A DNA stretch of 8,017 bases, from contig JBQLZO010000066.1 of NCBI GenBank assembly GCA_052168315.1, positions 1-8,017 on the forward strand, given 5' to 3'. The position numbers were made by a program, and so were the translations under genes. The stretch's first letter is position 1, and every line of letters begins with the position of its first letter. The DNA is from JBQLZO01 sp052168315. Its GTDB lineage: Bacteria; Planctomycetota; Phycisphaerae; Phycisphaerales; UBA1924. Below the pieces are notes generated by a model. The model made no database searches, was not told where the DNA came from, and saw nothing but the letters and a program-made list of their open reading frames with translations. Shown here in pieces: positions 5,796 to 8,017 of the stretch.

Positions 5796-6000
5796 TTCAC
5801 CACAGAGGGCCACGGAGGGCCGCTGAGGGAAGAGGGGAGATGTTCACCACGGAGGCGCTGAGGGCGCGGAGGGGAGAAAGTGTGTTCACCACGGAGGCGC
5901 GGAGGGCGCGGAGTGGGACTGGGGGACAAGAGAAGAGATTTGCCGCAGAGTGCGCTGAGGGGCACAGAGGGGGAGTGAGTGTGTTCACCGCGGAGGCGCG
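5796..6000 (+). repeat. cluster of five degenerate TTCACC-type interspersed repeats
   Basis: Units begin at 5796, 5843, 5885, 5939 and 5984, each about 25-35 bases. They open with TTCACCAC or a variant (TTTGCCGC at 5939, TTCACCGC at 5984), followed by GGAGG and a run of GCGCGGAG-like blocks. Start-to-start distances are 47, 42, 54 and 45. The spacers are purine-rich and also repetitive, so this is not a CRISPR array. Related units occur after the last gene at 7932 and 7982. No gene occupies 5767-6061; the stretch contains only these repeats and the G-runs before the HMG-CoA lyase. Confidence 0.8.
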
Positions 6001-6028
6001 GCGGGGGAAGTGGGGGATGTGTGGTGTT

Positions 6029-6061
6029 GGGGGGGTTGGGGGGGGTGGGTAGGATGGGGGG
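6029..6061 (+). promoter_or_regulatory. G-run leader with quadruplex potential at the HMG-CoA lyase start
   Basis: Runs of seven G (6029-6035), eight G (6038-6045), three G (6047-6049) and six G (6056-6061) lie directly before the ATG at 6062, separated by one or two bases or by the AGGA Shine-Dalgarno at 6051-6054. The coding-strand DNA or its mRNA could fold into a G-quadruplex that includes or abuts the ribosome binding site. That is an inference from the motif alone. Confidence 0.4.
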
Positions 6062-7081
6062 ATGGGTGAGCGTGTTCGGATTGCGGAGGTTGGGCCTCGG
6101 GATGGGCTTCAGAATGAGTCGGGGCAGATCCCGAGTTCGGAGAAGGTGCGGCTTGTTCGGCTGCTGGTGGAGACGGGGGTGGATGAGGTTGAGGTGTCGA
6201 GCTTTGTGAGCCCGAAGTGGGTGCCACAGCTGGGTGATGCGGCGGCGGTGTTTGATGCGCTGGCGGGGGCTGGTGTTGGGCTTGGGGCTGAGGTTGGGGT
6301 TGGAGGGGGGGAGGGTGAGGGTGGTGTTGGTGATGGGGCGGGTGGTGTGATGCTCTCGGCGCTGGTGCCGAACGAGAAGGGGCTGGAGGGTGCCTTGGCG
6401 GTGAACGAGCGGGCGGGGCGGCGGTTGATCGGGAAGGTGTCGGTGTTCACGGCGGCTTCGGAGACATTTTCGAAGAGGAACACGAACGCGGGCATCGCGG
6501 AGACGATCGATCGGTTTGGGGGTGTGGTGAGTGGGGCGCACGAGCGGGGGTTATTGGTGCGCGGGTATGTGTCGTGCGCGATCGCGTGTCCGTTCGAGGG
6601 TGCGATCGATCCGGGGGCGGTGGCGCGGGTGTCGGAGATGCTGGCGGGGATCGGTGTGGATGAGATCGATCTGGGCGACACGATCGGGCATGGCACGGCG
6701 GAGACGACGGCGGCGATGGTGCGGGCGGTGGTGGGTGCGCTGGGCGATGGGTGGCTGGGGCGGTTGACGCTGCACCTGCACGACACCTTCATGCGCGCGA
6801 CCGAGTGCGTGGTGGCGGGGCTTGACCTGGGGGTGCGGTCGTTCGATGGGTCGGTGGCGGGGCTTGGGGGGTGCCCGTTCGCTTCGACGCCGGAGCGCCG
6901 GGCGCCGGGGAACATCGCGACGGAGACGTTGGTGCGGTGCGTGGAGTCGCGGGGGTTCGTGACGGGGGTGGACAAGCGGGCTCTGAGCGATGCGGCGGGG
7001 TTCGCGCGTTCGATCGTGCTGGCATCGCGGGGCGGGGCTCGGAGCGATGCGAACGATGGGAGCGGGAGCGTGCGGCTGTGA
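6062..7081 (+). CDS. hydroxymethylglutaryl-CoA lyase
   Basis: A 339-residue TIM-barrel enzyme that cleaves 3-hydroxy-3-methylglutaryl-CoA to acetyl-CoA and acetoacetate, the last step of leucine breakdown. Signature blocks: EVGPRDGLQNE (9-19, with Arg13 and Asp14 as the catalytic pair), VEVSSFVSPKWVPQLGD (43-59), SALVPNEKGLEGAL (99-112), RGYVSCAIACPFEG (167-180), LGDTIGHGT (204-212), metal ligands in LHLHDT (His238, His240) and the catalytic-cysteine loop GLGGCPF (Cys271). Two oddities stand out. Residues about 73-95 are a Gly/Glu/Val low-complexity insert between the barrel segments. The cysteine loop is about four residues longer than usual, with 13 instead of 9 residues from Cys271 to Asn284. 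Key residues are all present, so it is probably active. The ATG has AGGA at 6051-6054. The stop overlaps the next gene's GTG, forming an operon. Confidence 0.95.
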   Translation: MGERVRIAEVGPRDGLQNESGQIPSSEKVRLVRLLVETGVDEVEVSSFVSPKWVPQLGDAAAVFDALAGAGVGLGAEVGVGGGEGEGGVGDGAGGVMLSALVPNEKGLEGALAVNERAGRRLIGKVSVFTAASETFSKRNTNAGIAETIDRFGGVVSGAHERGLLVRGYVSCAIACPFEGAIDPGAVARVSEMLAGIGVDEIDLGDTIGHGTAETTAAMVRAVVGALGDGWLGRLTLHLHDTFMRATECVVAGLDLGVRSFDGSVAGLGGCPFASTPERRAPGNIATETLVRCVESRGFVTGVDKRALSDAAGFARSIVLASRGGARSDANDGSGSVRL

Positions 7082-7923
7082 GCAATGGAACGAGCGGCGA
7101 TGAGCGGGGCGGCGGGTCGGGCGATGGCGGCGGCGGCGGCGTGCGGGGTGATGCTGCGCTGGTTCGGGTGGAGCGGGTGGAGCTGAAGGGGCGGCGGCTG
7201 GGTGAGATCGTGCTGGACCGGGCGGAGAAGCGGAACGCGATGACGGCGGGGATGCTGCGTGCGGCGATCGATGGTGCGCGCGAGCTGAGCCGGGATGATG
7301 CAGTGGGGGCGATCGTGGTTCGTGGTGAGGGCGAGGTGTTCTGCGCGGGGTTCGACCTGGCGCTGTGCGTGCGCGAGGAGGGCACGCTGGGGGAGTTGCT
7401 GCGGCTGTTGAGTGAGCTGATCGGGGTGCTGAAGTCGAGCCCGAAGCCGGTGGTGATCGGGGTGCAGGGCGCGGCGATGGCGGGGGCCGCAGCGCTGCTG
7501 GCGGCGGGTGATGCGGTGGTGGCGGATGCGGGGGCGAAGATCGGGTACCCGGTGGTGCGGCTGGGGATCTCGCCGGCGGTGTCGGCGGGGTCGCTGTCGG
7601 GGGCAATCGGGGGCGGGGCGGCGCGGGCGCGGCTGTTGAACACGGAGGTGGTGGATGGGGAGCGCGCGCGGGAGTTGGGGTGGGTGAGCGCGCTGGTGCC
7701 GGTGGTGGAGGATGTGCGGCCTCGGGCGCAGGTGGAGGCTGCGCGGCTGGCGGACAAGCCGGCGGGCGCGCTGGCGCGGACGAAGGCGTGGGTGAACGAG
7801 TTGGAAGCGCTGGTGGTGGGCGCGGAGGCGGTGCGGCTGGGGCTTGAGGCGTCGTTGTCGCTGGTGGGGAGCGATGAGGAGCGGGCGCTGCTGGGGCGGG
7901 TGTTCGGCGTGCGGGGGAGGTGA
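7078..7923 (+). CDS. enoyl-CoA hydratase/isomerase (crotonase) family protein with atypical active site
   Basis: A 281-residue crotonase-fold protein acting on an acyl-CoA. After a Gly-rich, probably disordered start (residues 1-25), the fold is visible: LGEIVLDRAEKRNAMT (41-56), the first oxyanion segment FCAGFDL (88-94), the second oxyanion segment GAAMAG (131-136), then KIGYPVVRLGISPA (154-167) and a helical tail. In crotonase itself the two catalytic glutamates fall in GGGCEL and in the PE of QPEILLG; here the aligned positions are Ala139 and Val159. Both general acid/base residues therefore seem missing, which argues against ordinary hydratase chemistry. The GTG at 7078 overlaps the HMG-CoA lyase stop (GTGA), with GGGAG at 7064-7068; a start at GTG 7141 would trim the Gly-rich part. 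Position beside HMG-CoA lyase suggests leucine catabolism (a methylglutaconyl-CoA hydratase slot), but the residues do not support that assignment firmly. Confidence 0.88.
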   Translation: MSNGTSGDERGGGSGDGGGGGVRGDAALVRVERVELKGRRLGEIVLDRAEKRNAMTAGMLRAAIDGARELSRDDAVGAIVVRGEGEVFCAGFDLALCVREEGTLGELLRLLSELIGVLKSSPKPVVIGVQGAAMAGAAALLAAGDAVVADAGAKIGYPVVRLGISPAVSAGSLSGAIGGGAARARLLNTEVVDGERARELGWVSALVPVVEDVRPRAQVEAARLADKPAGALARTKAWVNELEALVVGAEAVRLGLEASLSLVGSDEERALLGRVFGVRGR

Positions 7924-7931
7924 AGAGGGGA

Positions 7932-8017
7932 TTCACCGCGGAGGCGCGGAGGGGGATTGGGGGGTAAGAGAAGAGAAGAGATTCACCACAGAGTGCGCAG
8001 AGGGGGGAAAAGGGGGG
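7932..8017 (+). repeat. two further TTCACC-type repeats after the crotonase gene
   Basis: Units start at 7932 (TTCACCGCGGAGGCGCGGAG) and 7982 (TTCACCACAGAGTGCGCAGAG), 50 bases apart, in the same orientation as the cluster at 5796-6000 and with similar purine-rich spacers. The second runs into a G/A-rich tail at the window edge, so the cluster may continue outside. No gene is visible after 7923. Confidence 0.75.

Noticed and set aside
5796..6000. CRISPR array
   Set aside because: Units are degenerate, spacers are purine-rich and related to each other, and no cas gene is present.
6551..7936. 461-codon minus-strand open frame rich in Pro, Ala, Arg and Ser
   Set aside because: It is the antisense of the HMG-CoA lyase and crotonase genes, which have clear family motifs; long antisense frames are expected at this G+C.

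Overview
The window looks like a chromosomal segment of a high-G+C bacterium. Housekeeping metabolic genes lie beside a small, compositionally different gene cassette. The degenerate TTCACCACGGAGGCGCGGAG-type intergenic repeats, the short GGTGGSAC-led palindromes and the very G-rich intergenic DNA remind me of Planctomycetota, possibly the Phycisphaerae side. That placement is a recollection of style, not a search result.

Layout. Bases 1-198 are a G-rich flank without a convincing gene. Bases 199-2371 hold four plus-strand genes with more balanced base composition: a ribbon-helix-helix-like protein (259-876), then a tightly coupled trio of a small unknown protein (961-1290), a zinc-ribbon protein with a helical tail (1287-1952) and a stand-alone Mrr_N-like winged-helix protein (1952-2371). 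An inverted repeat surrounds the likely promoter of the first gene, and a perfect 17-bp palindrome precedes the second. This looks like an acquired, self-regulated cassette of unknown function. Bases 2372-2454 are a short convergent intergenic stretch with a hairpin.

Bases 2455-5076 are three minus-strand genes reading leftward: an acyl-CoA mutase large subunit (3082-5076), a DUF6883-like protein and a DUF4926-like protein. The mutase carries the two active-site substitutions expected of isobutyryl-CoA mutase rather than methylmalonyl-CoA mutase. It is also interrupted in frame by a roughly 60-residue low-complexity insert containing two REP-like palindromes. No cobalamin-binding small subunit is present in the window.

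From 5320 rightward all genes are on the plus strand: mscL, then a 295-base gap filled with degenerate repeats and G-runs, then hydroxymethylglutaryl-CoA lyase overlapping a crotonase-family gene that seems to lack both catalytic glutamates. The same repeat family reappears after the last gene. The acyl-CoA mutase, HMG-CoA lyase and crotonase homologue fit branched-chain amino acid (valine/leucine) acyl-CoA catabolism; mscL is an unrelated osmotic safety valve. The plus strand is strongly G-over-C whichever way the genes run, except in the 199-2371 cassette. That supports both a replication-strand bias and a foreign origin for the cassette.
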